A stretch of 64,000 nucleotides of DNA from Treponema sp. UBA4873 (GCA_002399405.1 DHDP01000002.1:426582-490581), one strand, 5' to 3'; counted from the first letter of the stretch, positions 34,339 through 43,847 are shown. Program-made: numbers and translations. Notes: generated by a model not told the origin, from the sequence alone.

Positions 34339-35193
34339 ATGGCTAATGTATACGAAACGAAAGGTACCAGACATCATATAGAACAGATTCTTATTTATAT
34401 AGTTCTTCTTTTCTTTACTTTTATGGCGCTGTATCCGCTGTTCTGGCTGCTGATGTCGTCGTTCAAGACGACGCAGGAATATCAGCTTACGAGCAAGCTC
34501 GCGCTGCCGCAGGAATGGTGGTGGCGGAATTACGCCGACGCGTGGGTGCGCGGAAATTTCGGTATGCTGTTCATAAACAGTATTCTGTACACGGGTGTGA
34601 CGACGGTCGCAATCCTCGTGTTTTCAATCGCCGCGGGATTCGCGTTCGCCAAACTGCCGAACAGGTCGACCAAATGGCTGTACAAAAGCTTCGTCATCGG
34701 CGTTCTTATCACGCTGCAGTGCATTATGATTCCGCTGTTTTTCATGGCGAACTGGACGGGTCTGTACGATACGCGTGCCGGCGTGTTAATCTGTTACATA
34801 GGAATCGGCATGCCGATGGGCATATACCTTGCGACGGAGTTCATCCGCAGCATCCCGACTTCGCTCATCGAGTCGGCGCGTATCGACGGGGCGCCGTATC
34901 TGCAGATTTTTTACAAAATAATATTTCCCATGTCGAAACCTGTCGGAGTAACACTTTCGATTCTTACGATTACCGGGACGTGGAACGAGTTCATGCTCAT
35001 CAACATTCTTGCAAGCAGCGAGAGAATAAAATCGCTTCCGGTCGGTATTCAGAAATTTTCCGGGGCGCTCGCTTCGGATTACGGCAAGCAGTTCGCGGCG
35101 CTCGTAATCGGCGTCATACCGATGATTATTTTTTATCTGATATTCCGGAAACAGATAACGAATGGAGTTGCGGCAGGAGCGGTAAAAGGTTAA
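34339..35193 (+). CDS. Sugar ABC transporter permease, MalG/UgpE type
   Basis: 284 residues, family length. Six membrane segments; the EAA loop is ESARIDGAPYLQIFYKIIFP. C-terminus TNGVAAGAVKG is typical of this branch. The ribosome site AAGGAGG lies before the ATG. Ten bases separate it from the ROK gene, so the regulator is cotranscribed. Confidence 0.95.
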   Translation: MANVYETKGTRHHIEQILIYIVLLFFTFMALYPLFWLLMSSFKTTQEYQLTSKLALPQEWWWRNYADAWVRGNFGMLFINSILYTGVTTVAILVFSIAAGFAFAKLPNRSTKWLYKSFVIGVLITLQCIMIPLFFMANWTGLYDTRAGVLICYIGIGMPMGIYLATEFIRSIPTSLIESARIDGAPYLQIFYKIIFPMSKPVGVTLSILTITGTWNEFMLINILASSERIKSLPVGIQKFSGALASDYGKQFAALVIGVIPMIIFYLIFRKQITNGVAAGAVKG

Positions 35194-35203
35194 AATAAAC
35201 AAT

Positions 35204-36433
35204 ATGCATATTAATAATGATTTTCAGCGTAACTCAAATATTTCCCATGTGTTCGGAACAGTCTGGAATAATTCCGAGATAAGCAGAATCGACATAGCCC
35301 GGAAACTTGAGTTGTACCGCTCCACTGTTTCAAACATAATAGGAACGCTGCTTGAAAACAATGTTATATGCGAGGGTGAGCGTGGAAGCGTAACCGAGAA
35401 AGGCGGACGGAAACCCGTCTTCCTTTCCATAAACAAGGCGTTCGGCTGCATCATCGGAATAGAGCTGCAGACGAATATTTTTACCGTCGTGGCGCTTACT
35501 TTCGACGGTAAGCAGATTTTTTCGATGCAGGACGAGACGCCGTTGAACGAAAGTCTCATCGCTTCGCCGGAAGAATCATTCCTCTTTATTATGGACCACA
35601 TCGTTGAAAAAATAATTCCCGAAATTGAGAAACTGCCCGTTCCGCCGCTGGGAATCTGCATCGGTCTGCCGGGAATAGTCGATATAGATAAGGGAATAAT
35701 AATCCGCTCGGATCCGTTCAGCCTGAAATCGTTTAAATACGCCGAGTCGCTCGGGAAACGCTACGGACTGCCGCTCTTCATGGAGAACGACGCGAAGTGC
35801 TGCGCATGGCTGCAGTGTGCGCTTCACAACGATGCAGGGAAACGCGATTTTCTCTGCGTGCTTGCGAAGGATTATCAGGAAAACGAACGGCTCGACTATC
35901 CGGGAAATTACAAAAACGGAATCGGCGTGGGACTTTCAATTTCGATGAACGGACGCGTCATGCACGGCCACAATTACGCAATCGGCGAATACATTTCGCG
36001 CACATGGTCCAGGAATAAAAAAGGACAGACGGGCCTTCCCGAAGCGGTTTTGAACACTATTGTGACGAGCGAAGATTCGTATAAAGAATGGCTCATAGAT
36101 TTATTTTCGACGCTTACAATGTTCGTGCCGCTGCTCGAGCCGAAAGCGATTTTCATGCACGGACAGCCCGCTGTCCGGAAGAACATAATAACGAACGTCA
36201 TCCGCAAAGAAATTCCGCAGTTCGATGATGTTGTCGAAAGATGCGGCTCGGAGTTTATTATTATGGACGAAAATCAGTATGAAATCGCGCAGGGAGCCGC
36301 TCTGATGTTCCTTCAGAAAATGTTCGAAATTCCGGACCTTGAAGGAACTGTTTCGTACTCACACATAAGCTGGGACGATCTTTTTGCGCTGCAGCGGAAA
36401 AGCGGGGAAAAATTATTCCACGGAGGCAGGTAA
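35204..36433 (+). CDS. ROK-family transcriptional regulator (NagC/XylR-like)
   Basis: 409 residues. N-terminal winged helix (about 15-80: NNSEISRIDIARKLELYRST) joined to a ROK sugar-kinase-like domain with LGICIGLPGIVDID and FMENDAKCCAW. The zinc-binding CxCGxxGCxE motif of ROK repressors and kinases is missing, as is the preceding GExGH histidine: the equivalent reads AIGEYISRTWSRN. Sugar sensing may therefore work differently. It probably represses the transporter operon through the palindrome at 31470. It shares one base with the following GNAT gene. Confidence 0.88.
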   Translation: MHINNDFQRNSNISHVFGTVWNNSEISRIDIARKLELYRSTVSNIIGTLLENNVICEGERGSVTEKGGRKPVFLSINKAFGCIIGIELQTNIFTVVALTFDGKQIFSMQDETPLNESLIASPEESFLFIMDHIVEKIIPEIEKLPVPPLGICIGLPGIVDIDKGIIIRSDPFSLKSFKYAESLGKRYGLPLFMENDAKCCAWLQCALHNDAGKRDFLCVLAKDYQENERLDYPGNYKNGIGVGLSISMNGRVMHGHNYAIGEYISRTWSRNKKGQTGLPEAVLNTIVTSEDSYKEWLIDLFSTLTMFVPLLEPKAIFMHGQPAVRKNIITNVIRKEIPQFDDVVERCGSEFIIMDENQYEIAQGAALMFLQKMFEIPDLEGTVSYSHISWDDLFALQRKSGEKLFHGGR

Positions 36434-37068
36434 TGCTCGAACGGGCCGAAATACGTTCCGCGGTACTTACGGATATTCCGTATCTGTACAGAATATGTCT
36501 TCAGACCGGATTCAGCGGCGGCGATGCGTCCGGGTATTATACCGATCCGTTTCTGCTCGGGCAGTATTACGCTGCGCCGTACGTTGTTTTTTCCCCGGAG
36601 TATTCGTTCGTGTTAGTTGATAAGACCAGCCGTATTCCTAAGGGATACATACTCGGGACCGATGATTCGGCTGCGTTTTATACGGCGCGTTCGAAAAAAT
36701 GGCTTGTACATCTGGAAGCGCAGTGCAGATATGCGGAAAACGACAAGTCGGAATACGAAGCGTCGATGAAGAAAACGATACTCAGTTCGATCCGATATGA
36801 AACTTCGGACGAAGACAAAGAACTGTTCAAGAAATATCCTGCCCATTTTCACATCGATATTCTCCCCGAAATGCAGCACGGCGGCTGCGGCCACGAGCTG
36901 ATGAGCGCGCTGCTCATTAAAATGGTCAATAAAGGTGTGAAAGGCGTGCATCTCGGCGTAGACAGAAAAAACGAGAAGGCGTGCCGTTTCTACGAAAGGG
37001 AAGGATTCGGCATTGTCCGGGAAAAGGACTGGGGATACGTAATGGGGAAAAGTCTGTGCGTTTTTTAG
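36433..37068 (+). CDS. GNAT-family N-acetyltransferase
   Basis: 211 residues. The GNAT core is in the C-terminal half: FHIDILPEMQHGGCGHELM (acetyl-CoA loop) and VHLGVDRKNEKACRFYEREGF. The N-terminal half (LYRICLQTGFSGGDASGYYTDP) resembles acetyltransferases found beside hexosaminidase genes. It may acetylate glucosamine derivatives to make them inducers or substrates of the locus; this is inference from position. Overlaps the ROK stop by one base (TAATG). Confidence 0.85.
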   Translation: MLERAEIRSAVLTDIPYLYRICLQTGFSGGDASGYYTDPFLLGQYYAAPYVVFSPEYSFVLVDKTSRIPKGYILGTDDSAAFYTARSKKWLVHLEAQCRYAENDKSEYEASMKKTILSSIRYETSDEDKELFKKYPAHFHIDILPEMQHGGCGHELMSALLIKMVNKGVKGVHLGVDRKNEKACRFYEREGFGIVREKDWGYVMGKSLCVF

Positions 37069-37082
37069 AGAAGCCCGGTTTT

Positions 37083-37111
37083 TTGCGTTTTTGTGAAATG
37101 TAGTTTATAAT
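37083..37111 (+). promoter_or_regulatory. Promoter of the first two-component operon (leaderless mRNA candidate)
   Basis: TTGCGT (37083-37088), 17-bp spacer, TATAAT (37106-37111). The start is expected at 37118-37119, two or three bases before the GTG at 37121; no Shine-Dalgarno is present. Confidence 0.65.
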
Positions 37112-37120
37112 ACTGAAATT

Positions 37121-38665
37121 GTGAAAGTCGTAATTCTTGATGACGAAGAGAAAGTAAGCAGCCTTATCTGCACGCTTATTGAATGGGACAAGCTCGGTCT
37201 GGAACAGGCGGGAACGGCCTCAGACGGGATAAGCGGACTGGAACTTATTAAGAAGGTCCGGCCGGATCTTCTTATTACCGACATACGCATGCCCGGAATG
37301 AGCGGATTGCAGCTTATAGAAGAAGCGAAGAAAATACTGCCCGACCTGCAGGTTGTTTTAATAAGCGGATACAGTCAGTTTGATTATGCGCAGTCGGCCA
37401 TACGGTGCGGCGTCGTGAATTACCTGCTTAAGCCTGTTAAAAAAATTGAACTGAACGACACGCTGCAGAAGATGTCCGCGGAGTTTAAACGCAGACAGCA
37501 GGAAGTGTCGCACACTCAGGCGATTGAAGAAGAAATAGAACGTATTATTAAGGAAAAACAGCAGAACGCGCTGCTGTCCGTTCTTGACGACGGGAACAAT
37601 ACGGAAGCGTGCAATATCGATCTGCCGTTTCCTGTTTCGATTGTCGCGGTTAAAGTTGACGGCCGCACTCTGCCGTACGACATGAAAGCGGCCGACGTGC
37701 TTGTCAGACGCATCGTAAATCACATGGGGGACGCTGCGGAAGTTCCTTCAGTGTGCGTCGCTTCCGGGACGTATATTGTTGCGGCTCTGGGAAACACGCC
37801 AGCTGCTTCCGCTGTATCCGAGACGCTGCTTGCGTGGTGCAAGGAACAGATTGAATTGTTCAGAACTTTCACGCTTACAGTTGCGGAAGGTTCCTGCGTT
37901 GAAAAAGAGGAAGATTATTATGCAGGCGTACAGCTTGCGTTTCAGGGACTGGCCGAACGGCTTGAAAACGGAACGCTGTGTCTGTATCACGAAAAAGTCC
38001 CTGCTTCGGTTTTCGAATTTGACTGCACTGTATACGTAAAGACGATTATTGCAGCCGTAATTCAGGACGACAGGGGAAAATTTACGTCGACGGCGGAAGC
38101 TTTCCGTTCTTTCGTCGTAAACAGCGGATGTACACTGTATCAATTGACGAAGATAGTCACCGAGTTTGAGAATCAGATGCTTGAGGAGTCACGCCTGCAG
38201 CTTGAAGATCCTGCGTACCGCGAAGTTGAACAGCTTGCGCCCGTCGTGGAAATGGCGTGCTCCGTCGAAATGCTGTGGAAGGGGCTGCTGCTCTTTCTGG
38301 ATACAGTCTATGACGCGGTTGCAGGCAGCTGCAGGGAACGGTATGTGCGGCCCGTGCGTGAGGCGCAGCAGTATATACAGGAACACTACGGCGATTCCCA
38401 GCTCAGTCTGAACAGCGTGGCGGAATACGTCGGGCTGAACAGTAATTATTTTTCCGGATTGTTCAAAAAGAACTGTTCCATCGGTTTTGCCGATTATCTG
38501 CAGGATATGCGGCTTACGAGGGCGAAAGAACTTCTGTCGAAAACGAAAAATCCCATTAAGTGGATATCTGCCGAGGTCGGATACGGCGACCCGAAACATT
38601 TTGCCAAAATATTTAAAAGCGTCACCGGCATCAAACCGAACGAATACCGTCAGCTGTATGAGTAG
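37121..38665 (+). CDS. AraC-type response regulator (YesN-like)
   Basis: 514 residues, GTG start. Receiver domain 1-120 with D8/D9, phospho-acceptor D54 (LLITDIRMPGMSG) and K about 105 (YLLKPVKK). A long middle region (about 140-390) of unknown fold, then a C-terminal AraC DNA-binding domain (about 410-512) with SLNSVAEYVGLNSNYFSGLFKK and EVGYGDPKHFAKIFKSVTG. It should bind DNA when phosphorylated by the next gene's kinase. No ribosome site; transcription probably starts at the codon. Likely targets are its own operon and the RbsACB-type transporter 2.6 kb downstream. Confidence 0.93.
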   Translation: MKVVILDDEEKVSSLICTLIEWDKLGLEQAGTASDGISGLELIKKVRPDLLITDIRMPGMSGLQLIEEAKKILPDLQVVLISGYSQFDYAQSAIRCGVVNYLLKPVKKIELNDTLQKMSAEFKRRQQEVSHTQAIEEEIERIIKEKQQNALLSVLDDGNNTEACNIDLPFPVSIVAVKVDGRTLPYDMKAADVLVRRIVNHMGDAAEVPSVCVASGTYIVAALGNTPAASAVSETLLAWCKEQIELFRTFTLTVAEGSCVEKEEDYYAGVQLAFQGLAERLENGTLCLYHEKVPASVFEFDCTVYVKTIIAAVIQDDRGKFTSTAEAFRSFVVNSGCTLYQLTKIVTEFENQMLEESRLQLEDPAYREVEQLAPVVEMACSVEMLWKGLLLFLDTVYDAVAGSCRERYVRPVREAQQYIQEHYGDSQLSLNSVAEYVGLNSNYFSGLFKKNCSIGFADYLQDMRLTRAKELLSKTKNPIKWISAEVGYGDPKHFAKIFKSVTGIKPNEYRQLYE

Positions 38666-38671
38666 GAGTAG

Positions 38672-39715
38672 ATGAAGAAGATATATCTGGAAACCCGCGC
38701 TGCTGTCGTTTTCCTTGTCGCATGCAGCGTATGTCTGTTTATGATTCTGTCCGCGGTTTTTAATTATGAAAAAACGGCGGTCTCGCCGCTGCTTGTAATT
38801 ATCCCCGCACTCGTGCTGTCTGCCGACGGAATTACGGCGTGGTTCTGGTGTGTTGCTCCGTACCGTCACGCAAAACACATGCTTTCGCTGTTCGCGTCGG
38901 GATATTCGTTCAGCGGAATTTCAGACGTACGGTATCCGCTGAGCAGAGAAATGGAAGACGTGCAGACAAAAGTGACGGAACTGCTCAACACCGACCAGAT
39001 GATGAATCTGTCAAAAAGGCAGGCTCAGTTCATAGCGTTGCAAAATCAGATAAATCCGCATTTTCTGTACAACACGCTCGAAGGAATCAGGTCCGAAGCG
39101 CTCACGTCCGGTCTGGAGAGCGTTGCAAGCATGGCGGAGGCTCTGTCTACTTTTTTCCGGTATACAATCAGCCAGGTAGAGAACCTTGTGACGCTCAAGA
39201 TGGAGCTCGACAACACGCAGAATTATTTTTTCATTCAGCAGTACCGGTTCGGCAGGCGGCTTCATCTTTCCGTCGAAATCGACGAGGAAGACAGGGAGCG
39301 GGTGCTCAAATACAAGATACCGAAGCTTACCCTGCAGCCCATTATTGAGAATTCGATCATCCACGGGCTCGAGGGAAAAATGGGGGAAGGTCATCTGCGC
39401 ATAAAAGTCGTCACGACAAAAGACAGGCTTCTCATTACGGTGAGCGACGACGGAACGGGAATCGACGAGAAAATGCTTGATGAAATCCGGAACAGTTTCA
39501 CGGTCCGTTCGTTCAATTACGTGACGGGCGGTGCAGGCGGACAGCACAGCGGAATCGCACTGCAGAACGTCAACAACCGCATCAAAATACTTTTCGGAGA
39601 GGAATTCGGTCTGACGATTGAGAGCTGCATAGGAGTCGGAACCGACGTACATATTTCGCTGCCGTGTACGACGACTGTTTCGACGGAATTTTCCGCGGAC
39701 GGTGATAAAAAATGA
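38672..39715 (+). CDS. Sensor histidine kinase, LytS/YesM family, lacking an extracellular sensor
   Basis: 347 residues. Two membrane segments (11-30 and 39-60) are joined by only about eight exposed residues, so no ligand domain exists outside the cell. A linker leads to the His_kinase domain with H130 in ALQNQINPHFLYN, and an ATPase domain with QPIIENSIIHGLEG and VSDDGTGI. Without its own sensor it may listen to a partner in the membrane; the pseudo-ATPase encoded next, and the transporter beyond, are obvious candidates. Overlaps the next gene by ATGA. Confidence 0.92.
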   Translation: MKKIYLETRAAVVFLVACSVCLFMILSAVFNYEKTAVSPLLVIIPALVLSADGITAWFWCVAPYRHAKHMLSLFASGYSFSGISDVRYPLSREMEDVQTKVTELLNTDQMMNLSKRQAQFIALQNQINPHFLYNTLEGIRSEALTSGLESVASMAEALSTFFRYTISQVENLVTLKMELDNTQNYFFIQQYRFGRRLHLSVEIDEEDRERVLKYKIPKLTLQPIIENSIIHGLEGKMGEGHLRIKVVTTKDRLLITVSDDGTGIDEKMLDEIRNSFTVRSFNYVTGGAGGQHSGIALQNVNNRIKILFGEEFGLTIESCIGVGTDVHISLPCTTTVSTEFSADGDKK

Positions 39716-41154
39716 AGCGGGAAGTTCTGCGCGTCGAACAGGTTTTTGCTCCTCCGTATCTGTCCGGTTTCAATATCGCCGTGTACGCCGGAGAACTCGA
39801 TGCGCTTATAGGAATAGATTATATCGGCATGGATTATCTGTTCAGCGTGCTGCAGTACAACAGTCCCGTCCATTACGGACGAGTTTTTTACAACGGAATC
39901 AGGGTCAACGACCAGAACGGAATGCTGTGCCGCTCGAACAAGATTTCCATTGTTACCAAAAAATCAACGCTCATAGATTCTCTTTCGGTGGCGGAAAATC
40001 TGTTCGTCGTGCGCAACGGATACCGTAAATTTTACGTAAGTTACCGTCTTATAGAAAGCCAGACGAGGCAGGTGCTTGATCCGCTTCATTTTTCGGTTGA
40101 TCCGGGAGCGGCTGCGGGGAAACTTTCGCCGTGTGAAAAAACGATACTTGAACTCGCAAAGGCGTGGGTTTCGGGCGTGCAGCTCGTCATCCTCGGAAAT
40201 ATTTCGACATTTCTGACAGCGGAAGAGGTTGACCGCGTTGTTGCGGTAATCAGGATTCTTGTGTCGCGCGGAATGGCGTTCCTGTACGTGTGCAATCACC
40301 ACCAGGAGGCGTTCCATTACTGCGACCGCTGTTTCCTTATGAAAAAAGGGCGGATTGTTAAATGCCTTGAGAAGGAGCAGATGAACGACGCGATCATGGA
40401 GCGGTACAGCTATGCTTTTACAAGCTGGGTGCATACGGAGCAGCATCAGAAACTGTACGAAAGTCAGTCCGTGCAGGATAAAGAGGGATTTTTCTGCAGA
40501 TTCGGCAGTTTTTCGTTTTCGATAAAACAGGGCGAGACCGTCGTACTGCTCGACAGCGACAGCCGGATTATTAATTCTCTGTTCGCCGCAATGCAGGATC
40601 CGTGGTCTTTTCCCGAAGCGCAGTTGCGCGTCGACGGAAAGCCGTGGAAACGGGGAAACAGGCAGTACGTACTGATTCCGTCCCACCCGACGACGACGCT
40701 GCTTTTTCAGCAGCTGCCCGTCCTCGACAATATATGTTTCACGCTCGACGGTAAAATACGCAATTTCTGGCTGAACGACAGAAAGCGAAACGCTGTTGCG
40801 CAGGATTTGTATCCGGTGTTCGGCGACGTACTGTACGCGCCGTCGTTGTACGAACTCGACGACGGGGTTTTGTACGACATCGTGTATCAGCGCGTGCTGC
40901 TGCAGCATCCTTCTTTCGTGTGCGTCATGCAGCCGCTCGCTTCGGCTGACATGATGATGCGGCTGCACCTGCTTGAATATTTCGACGCGTTCCGCAGGAA
41001 AGGAGTGACGGTGTGCATTCTGGCTTTTGCGCTTTCCGATTCGCTCGAGGTGGCCAACAGGCTGCTCGTCATCAAGGACGGAAAAATCGACCGTGAATAC
41101 AACCGCTCCGATTTCTCGTCATATCCCGGAATTTCAGGCTCGCGTCCGCTGTAA
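39712..41154 (+). CDS. Degenerate two-domain sugar ABC ATPase (RbsA-like pseudo-ATPase)
   Basis: 480 residues, an RbsA/MglA-type duplication whose nucleotide motifs are gone in both halves. In domain 1, Walker A (GENGAGKST in the neighbour at 41269) reads GIDYIGMD at 34-41; the Q-loop is VTKKS; the signature is LSPCE at 138-142; the Walker B Asp-Glu is Gly162-Asn163 (LVILGNIST); and the H-loop is VCNHHQE. In domain 2, the P-loop region is LLDSDSRII and Walker B reads VCVMQPLASAD. Fold-forming residues, the SVAENLF strand and the RLLVIKDGKI end are kept. The frame is intact and translationally coupled to the kinase (ATGA), so this is not a decaying pseudogene. I infer a regulatory or scaffolding role between transporter and kinase. 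Confidence 0.8.
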   Translation: MKREVLRVEQVFAPPYLSGFNIAVYAGELDALIGIDYIGMDYLFSVLQYNSPVHYGRVFYNGIRVNDQNGMLCRSNKISIVTKKSTLIDSLSVAENLFVVRNGYRKFYVSYRLIESQTRQVLDPLHFSVDPGAAAGKLSPCEKTILELAKAWVSGVQLVILGNISTFLTAEEVDRVVAVIRILVSRGMAFLYVCNHHQEAFHYCDRCFLMKKGRIVKCLEKEQMNDAIMERYSYAFTSWVHTEQHQKLYESQSVQDKEGFFCRFGSFSFSIKQGETVVLLDSDSRIINSLFAAMQDPWSFPEAQLRVDGKPWKRGNRQYVLIPSHPTTTLLFQQLPVLDNICFTLDGKIRNFWLNDRKRNAVAQDLYPVFGDVLYAPSLYELDDGVLYDIVYQRVLLQHPSFVCVMQPLASADMMMRLHLLEYFDAFRRKGVTVCILAFALSDSLEVANRLLVIKDGKIDREYNRSDFSSYPGISGSRPL

Positions 41155-41268
41155 TCAGTTGTCCGGAAATCTGAAGAAAATCCACCTTTTCTCTATTTTT
41201 TTATACTTTCGCGCCGGAAAAAGCGATGCAATACTGTTTATAACAAAAAAAACAGGAGCGCAGAAAAA

Positions 41269-42795
41269 ATGGATACTCAGACAATTGTCGAGATGAAACA
41301 TATCTGCAAATCGTTTTACGGCATACGTGCGCTTGACGACGTTTCGTTCGATTTACGCAAAGGCGAAGTGATGGCGCTGCTTGGTGAGAACGGGGCGGGC
41401 AAGTCGACACTTGTTAAAATTATGTCCGGCGTGTATACGCGCGACAGCGGGGAAATGAAGCTGTTCGGCCGGAATATCGAAGGGGATCTCACGCCGAAGG
41501 AAGCGCAGGAACTCGGCATAACAATCATTCATCAGGAACTGAACATGTGCAGGCATCTTACTGTCGCGCAGAATATTTTTCTCGGCCGCGAGTTGTGCAA
41601 AGGCCGGCTGCTCGACGAGCGCGAGATGAACAGGCGTACGCGGAAAGTCCTTGAGGCGCTTAAAATCGACGATATTACGCCGGACACGGTCGTCGGCGAC
41701 CTGCAGGTTTCGAAGCAGCAGATGGTCGAGATTGCAAAGGCGTTCGAGACGAAATCGAGGGTGCTTATCATGGACGAGCCGACGTCCGCTCTGACGAACA
41801 AGGAAATAGAAAAGCTGTTCGACATTATTAACGAGTTGAAGAAACAGGGCGTCGGCATCGTGTACATTTCGCACCGCCTTGAGGAATTGAAGGATATAGT
41901 CGACCGCGTTACGATTATGCGCGACGGCCGTTTCATCACAGAGTGCAATTTCAAAGATATAACGATGGATGAAATTATTAAAAATATGGTCGGCCGCGAA
42001 ATCAGGGAAAAGTTCCCGCGCGTGACCATGCAGAGAGGCGGAAAAATATTTTCCGTCAGGCATTTGAGCTCCGGCCGGATGGTGAAAGACGTTTCGTTCG
42101 ACGCGTATAAGGGGGAAATACTCGGAATCGCGGGACTTATGGGTGCGGGCCGTACGGAAACGACGCGCGCAATATTCGGAGCCGACCGGAAAGACTGCGG
42201 GGTGATAGAACTAGAGGGAAACAAAGTAAAAATCAACTGTCCGCGGGATGCGATACGGCAGGGCATCGTTCTCGCTCCTGAGGACAGAAAGAAGGACGGA
42301 TTGTGTACGAAACTTTCCGTTCGGCACAATATTTCGCTGCCGAATCTGGACATTCTCTGCCGCAAAACGGGAACGGTTAACAAAAAGAAAGAGAACGGCA
42401 TGCTGAACGATGCCGTAAAACGGCTTTCCATAAAACTTGCGAACGGCGACGTGAATGCGGCTTCCCTTTCGGGCGGAAATCAGCAGAAGCTCGTCGTTGC
42501 GAAATGGCTCTCCCGCGACAGCAAAGTCGTCATCTTTGACGAACCGACAAGAGGTATAGACGTCGGTGCGAAAATCGAAATATACAACCTGATGAACAAG
42601 CTCAAGAAAGAAGGGAAAGGCGTGATATTCGTTTCAAGCGAACTGCCTGAAATACTCGGTATTGCGGACCGCATCCTTGTCATGTGCGACGGGCGGATTA
42701 CGGGCGAGCTTGCGGCGGAAAACGCAACGCAGGAAAATATTCTGTATTATGCGACGCGGTTTGAGGATAAAAAAATTATGAAGGATGGAGAATGA
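41269..42795 (+). CDS. rbsA: Sugar ABC transporter ATPase, RbsA/MglA/XylG type
   Basis: 508 residues, two ABC domains. Domain 1 is complete: LLGENGAGKSTL, the Q-loop IIHQELNM, LQVSKQQMVEIAKA, LIMDEPTSAL, ISHRLEE. Domain 2 has the usual relaxed P-loop GLMGAGRTE, LSGGNQQKLVVAKWL and VIFDEPTRGIDVGAK. It powers import of a pentose, hexose or related ligand. Behind a 114-bp gap after the pseudo-ATPase gene, with CAGGAG before the ATG; a TATAAC at 41239 may be its -10. Its end overlaps the permease region. Confidence 0.96.
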   Translation: MDTQTIVEMKHICKSFYGIRALDDVSFDLRKGEVMALLGENGAGKSTLVKIMSGVYTRDSGEMKLFGRNIEGDLTPKEAQELGITIIHQELNMCRHLTVAQNIFLGRELCKGRLLDEREMNRRTRKVLEALKIDDITPDTVVGDLQVSKQQMVEIAKAFETKSRVLIMDEPTSALTNKEIEKLFDIINELKKQGVGIVYISHRLEELKDIVDRVTIMRDGRFITECNFKDITMDEIIKNMVGREIREKFPRVTMQRGGKIFSVRHLSSGRMVKDVSFDAYKGEILGIAGLMGAGRTETTRAIFGADRKDCGVIELEGNKVKINCPRDAIRQGIVLAPEDRKKDGLCTKLSVRHNISLPNLDILCRKTGTVNKKKENGMLNDAVKRLSIKLANGDVNAASLSGGNQQKLVVAKWLSRDSKVVIFDEPTRGIDVGAKIEIYNLMNKLKKEGKGVIFVSSELPEILGIADRILVMCDGRITGELAAENATQENILYYATRFEDKKIMKDGE

Positions 42796-42796
42796 A

Positions 42797-43813
42797 ATGA
42801 GCGGCGAATTTAAAATGAATCCGTTTAAGAAGGTTGTGTCTATCAGGGGGATGGGGCAGGTGCTGACAGTGGCCGTGGGGCTCGTCGTGCTGTACGTCGC
42901 GTTCGGCATTATGAATCCGGTGTTTTTCAGCTCGCGGAACATAGCGAATCTGCTCCGCCAGATTGCACCGATACTGCTTATCGGCATAGGGCAATCGTAC
43001 GTCCTGATTACCGGGAACATCGATCTTTCCATCGGTTCTCTCGTCGGTATGAGCTGTATGATAAGCGCCACGCTCATGTCGAAAGGCGTGAATCCGTGGA
43101 TCGCAGTCGTCGTCACGTTAATCTGCTGCCTTATCATAGGTGTGCTGAACGGAATGCTCGTTTCGTTCTTCCAGCTGCCTCCGTTCATCGCGACGCTCGG
43201 TACAATGACGATCGCGCGCGGCATTGCGCAGATTGTGAACGGGAATTACAACACCGACTCGATCGGCGACGCGGCCGAAGGATTCCGCGATTTCTTTTAC
43301 TACGGAAAAACGTTCGGGGTGTTCAACACTATCTGGATAGCGGTTGTGCTGTGGCTCATATTCAATTTTTATCTGATGCGTACGCGTACGGGGCGCCACA
43401 TCTACGCAATCGGTTCGAACATCGATGCGGCGCGTCTTTCCGGTGTGAATGTCGTTTCGACGACTACGAAAGCGTACGTCGTGTCTGCGTTTGTGTCGTG
43501 CGTCGTCGGATTAATAACGTGCGCGACGAGCGGCATGGGAACGATGGACAGCGGCAACATGTACGAAATGTACGCGGTGGCCGCGTCTGTCATCGGAGGC
43601 GTTTCGACGCTCGGCGGACAGGGACTGCTGTTCGGCACCGTAATCGGCGCGTCGATCTGGTCCGTGTTGCAGAACGGACTGCAGTTCGCGGGTGCGCCCG
43701 TCGCAATCAGGAACATCGTCATAGGCATCATAGTCATTCTGTCCGTTCTGCTCGACATTATTATCCGCAGCGGAAAACATATCGGCAGAAAGAAAACGGT
43801 AACGGCCGTCTGA
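42797..43813 (+). CDS. rbsC: Sugar ABC transporter permease, RbsC type
   Basis: 338 residues from the ATG that follows GGAG by six bases; another ATG four codons upstream (42785) has its ribosome site too close. Eight to ten hydrophobic segments; the RbsC hallmark GNIDLSIGSLVGM and IGGVSTLGGQGLLFGT are present. Forms the membrane channel, presumably as a homodimer. Confidence 0.95.
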   Translation: MSGEFKMNPFKKVVSIRGMGQVLTVAVGLVVLYVAFGIMNPVFFSSRNIANLLRQIAPILLIGIGQSYVLITGNIDLSIGSLVGMSCMISATLMSKGVNPWIAVVVTLICCLIIGVLNGMLVSFFQLPPFIATLGTMTIARGIAQIVNGNYNTDSIGDAAEGFRDFFYYGKTFGVFNTIWIAVVLWLIFNFYLMRTRTGRHIYAIGSNIDAARLSGVNVVSTTTKAYVVSAFVSCVVGLITCATSGMGTMDSGNMYEMYAVAASVIGGVSTLGGQGLLFGTVIGASIWSVLQNGLQFAGAPVAIRNIVIGIIVILSVLLDIIIRSGKHIGRKKTVTAV

Positions 43814-43847
43814 AAGACGGTTTAGATAGCACTTTTGGAGGAAAAGT

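Noticed and set aside
39712..41154. Possibility that the motif-less RbsA relative is a pseudogene
   Set aside because: 480 codons without interruption, translational coupling to the kinase gene, normal codon use and conserved fold-forming blocks argue for a functional protein.
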